DNA from: Alphaproteobacteria bacterium
GTDB lineage: Bacteria > Pseudomonadota > Alphaproteobacteria > Sphingomonadales > Sphingomonadaceae
Length of the DNA stretch: 7,016 nt
Direction: 5' to 3'
NCBI GenBank assembly: GCA_028869975.1
Contig: JAGWQR010000051.1
Span: 1-7,016 of the forward strand
Shown here: piece after piece, positions 5,510 through 7,016 of the stretch
Position numbering within the stretch: the first letter of the stretch is position 1
How the letters are laid out: each line of letters opens with the position of its first letter
Translations under genes and position numbers: made by a program
Notes under the pieces: model-generated
Told to the model about the DNA's origin: nothing
Database searches by the model: none
What the model saw: the letters and a program-made list of their open reading frames with translations, nothing else

Positions 5510-7016
5510 ATGCAAACGGTTGAAACGTTGAACGAAGGTTTGAAGCGCAAATATAGTGTCACGATTCCTGCACCAGAGATTGCTGGAATGATTGATGCGG
5601 AAATTGCCATGGTCGCCCCCAAAGTCGCGATGCCTGGCTTTCGTGCCGGAAAGGTGCCTGCCAATCTGGTGCGTAAAATGCATGGCGAGGCCATTCATGC
5701 CGATACACTCAACAAGATTGTACAGGATGCTGTCCAAACGCTGATTACTGAGCAGGCTTTGCGCCCGGCTATGGCGCCAAGCGTTGAACTCAGCGCAGCC
5801 TACGCGCAGGGGAATGATGCTGAAATTACGGTTCAGCTCGAAATATTGCCAAAAATTGAAGTGGTGAACATTAACGGCCTGAGTTTGGAACGGCTCGTGG
5901 TTGCAACTGACGACGCCGCGTTGGACGAACAGGTACAGCGCCTCGCCGATATGCAGAAGAATTTTGGCGAGGCACCCATGGGTCATAAGGCTGCATTGGG
6001 AGATCAAATCGCAATAGATTTTCTGGGTACGGTTGATGGTGAGGCGTTTGAAGGCGGCAAAGGAGAGGGCATGGCCGTCACACTCGGCTCCGGCCAGCTC
6101 ATCCCGGGTTTTGAAGATCAGCTCGTTGGCGCGAAACAGGGTGACACATTGGAAGTCAAGGTCGATTTCCCCGAGGACTATAATGTAAATTATCTCAAGG
6201 GAAAACCGGCAGTTTTTCATGTAAAAGTTCAAGATGTCCGCATTGCCAAACCAGTTGCGGTGGATGATGACTTCGCCCAATCGCTCGGACTGGAAGGGCT
6301 GGATCAACTGCGGACCTTGCTCAAGGGCAATGTGGAGCAAGAACTTAACAACCTGACCCGCACACACATGAAGCGCCAGTTGCTTGACGAACTTTCACTG
6401 CGTCACAGTTTTGATGTGCCAATGGCGATGGTCGATGCCGAGTTCGAACAGATATGGTCGCAACTCGAACAGGAAGCCAGCCGCGAGCCTAATCCTGCTG
6501 AAGCACGTGCGGAGATGGAGCGGGACAGGGCCGATTACCGCCGGATTGCTGAGCGTAGGGTTCGGCTCGGACTGCTGCTTTCGGAAATCGGGCAGAGCGC
6601 AGGCATTGACATCAGCAGTCAGGAAATGAACATGCTGGTTGCACAGGCCGCACAGCAATACCCGGCGGCGGATCGGGAGCGCTTTGTCCAGTATATCCAG
6701 AATGAACCCCTGGCCGCAGCGCAACTGCGTGCGCCGCTTTATGAAGACAAGGTGGTTGACCATCTTTTTTCCACAGCAAACATCAGCGAGCGCACGGTGA
6801 CCCGATCCGAGCTGGAAGCGGCGATTGAAGTTGAGGAAGGCCATGTTCATGACGAACATTGCGGTCATCATCAACATGACCATAAAGGAGACCAGCCCGC
6901 TGCAAAGAAAGCAGCCCCGAAAAAAAAGTCCACCACGTCTGAAACCGTGAAGGCCGACAACGCTGAAGTCACATCTGCCACGGCGGTCGACAAACCCGCA
7001 AATAAACCGGCAGCTA
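5510..7016 (+). CDS. tig: Trigger factor, ribosome-associated chaperone and prolyl isomerase (3' end missing)
   Basis: The first 502 codons of a gene continuing past the right edge. Trigger factor binds at the ribosome exit tunnel and shields nascent chains. The N-terminal ribosome-binding domain spans about 1-145, with the signature at residues 43-50 reading GFRAGKVP. The FKBP-type isomerase domain is about 163-243 (DQIAIDFLGTVDGEAFEGG, LGSGQLIPGFEDQLVG, FPEDYNVNYLKGKPAVFHV). The C-terminal substrate-cradle domain is about 250-440 (GLEGLDQLRTLL, AERRVRLGLLLSEIGQ, LRAPLYEDKVVDHLF). Residues 445-458 carry seven His and one Cys, followed by a Lys/Ala-rich tail (AAKKAAPKKK). E. coli trigger factor is 432 residues, so this tail is an extension of at least 60. 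A TGA (5507-5509) abuts the ATG in frame, which rules out an upstream start. The ribosome site is weak (GAAAG, 5496-5500). In many bacteria clpP follows tig; that would lie outside the window. Confidence 0.95.
   Translation, partial: MQTVETLNEGLKRKYSVTIPAPEIAGMIDAEIAMVAPKVAMPGFRAGKVPANLVRKMHGEAIHADTLNKIVQDAVQTLITEQALRPAMAPSVELSAAYAQGNDAEITVQLEILPKIEVVNINGLSLERLVVATDDAALDEQVQRLADMQKNFGEAPMGHKAALGDQIAIDFLGTVDGEAFEGGKGEGMAVTLGSGQLIPGFEDQLVGAKQGDTLEVKVDFPEDYNVNYLKGKPAVFHVKVQDVRIAKPVAVDDDFAQSLGLEGLDQLRTLLKGNVEQELNNLTRTHMKRQLLDELSLRHSFDVPMAMVDAEFEQIWSQLEQEASREPNPAEARAEMERDRADYRRIAERRVRLGLLLSEIGQSAGIDISSQEMNMLVAQAAQQYPAADRERFVQYIQNEPLAAAQLRAPLYEDKVVDHLFSTANISERTVTRSELEAAIEVEEGHVHDEHCGHHQHDHKGDQPAAKKAAPKKKSTTSETVKADNAEVTSATAVDKPANKPAA

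Noticed and set aside
5506..5523. Five-codon mini-frame (ATG AAT GCA AAC GGT TGA) overlapping the tig start
   Set aside because: It begins four bases before the tig ATG and could suggest coupling, but it arises simply from ATGAATG and has no separate support.
5453..6367. 304-codon open frame on the minus strand across the trigger factor gene
   Set aside because: It lies opposite a strongly recognised tig coding sequence and its product has no recognisable motif.
6395..6883. 162-codon minus-strand frame opposite the trigger factor C-terminal region
   Set aside because: The Met/Asn/Phe-rich start is the reverse complement of the His-rich codons (CAT, CAC) of tig, so it is a composition artefact.
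1..7016. CRISPR array, tRNA or rRNA gene, complete mobile element, or defence-type system
   Set aside because: I looked on both strands. The only regular repeats are the 11-bp units, which have no spacers, and no cloverleaf or rRNA-like segment was recognised. The genes are a two-component pair, an esterase, a propeller and a chaperone, so nothing supports a novel multi-gene system here.

Overview
The window reads as chromosomal DNA of an alphaproteobacterium, most likely a sphingomonad. The strongest indication is the trigger factor at the right end: its N-terminus (MQTVETLNEGLKR...) and the blocks GLEGLDQL, AERRVRLGLLLSEIGQ and LRAPLYEDKVVD look, from memory, like the sphingomonad form of that protein. 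No database search was possible, so the genus is left open. Base composition is moderately GC-rich, with AT-rich intergenic stretches.

Layout, left to right. (1) The 5' part of a secreted YncE/YVTN-type beta-propeller gene on the minus strand runs off the left edge. (2) A divergent promoter region of about 160 bp carries three CCTG motifs spaced exactly 11 bp apart. (3) An OmpR-family response regulator and a HAMP-type sensor histidine kinase form a two-gene operon overlapping by 4 bases (ATGA). (4) A 435-bp gap holds a 43-codon Met/His-containing reading frame of doubtful status, an intrinsic terminator and a good sigma70-type promoter. (5) A periplasmic type-B carboxylesterase follows with all catalytic motifs intact. 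(6) A 750-bp non-coding stretch contains a six-unit 11-bp tandem repeat and the decayed C-terminal end of an IS4/Tn5-type transposase on the minus strand. (7) The trigger factor gene runs off the right edge, already in its non-conserved, His-rich and Lys/Ala-rich tail.

How the parts may work together: the histidine kinase should sense an envelope signal and phosphorylate the response regulator. The helically phased CCTG motifs lie over the inferred -35 region of the propeller gene and upstream of the regulator's own inferred promoter. A simple model is therefore that the regulator controls both itself and the secreted propeller gene. The esterase has its own promoter behind a terminator and is probably an independent unit. 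The trigger factor is a housekeeping chaperone gene whose upstream region has been altered by an IS insertion and later decay.

I see no tRNA, rRNA, CRISPR array or complete mobile element. The protein-coding genes belong to known families. The less ordinary material is non-coding: the 11-bp array, the phased CCTG motifs, the IS scar next to tig, and the metal-binding-like tail of the trigger factor.
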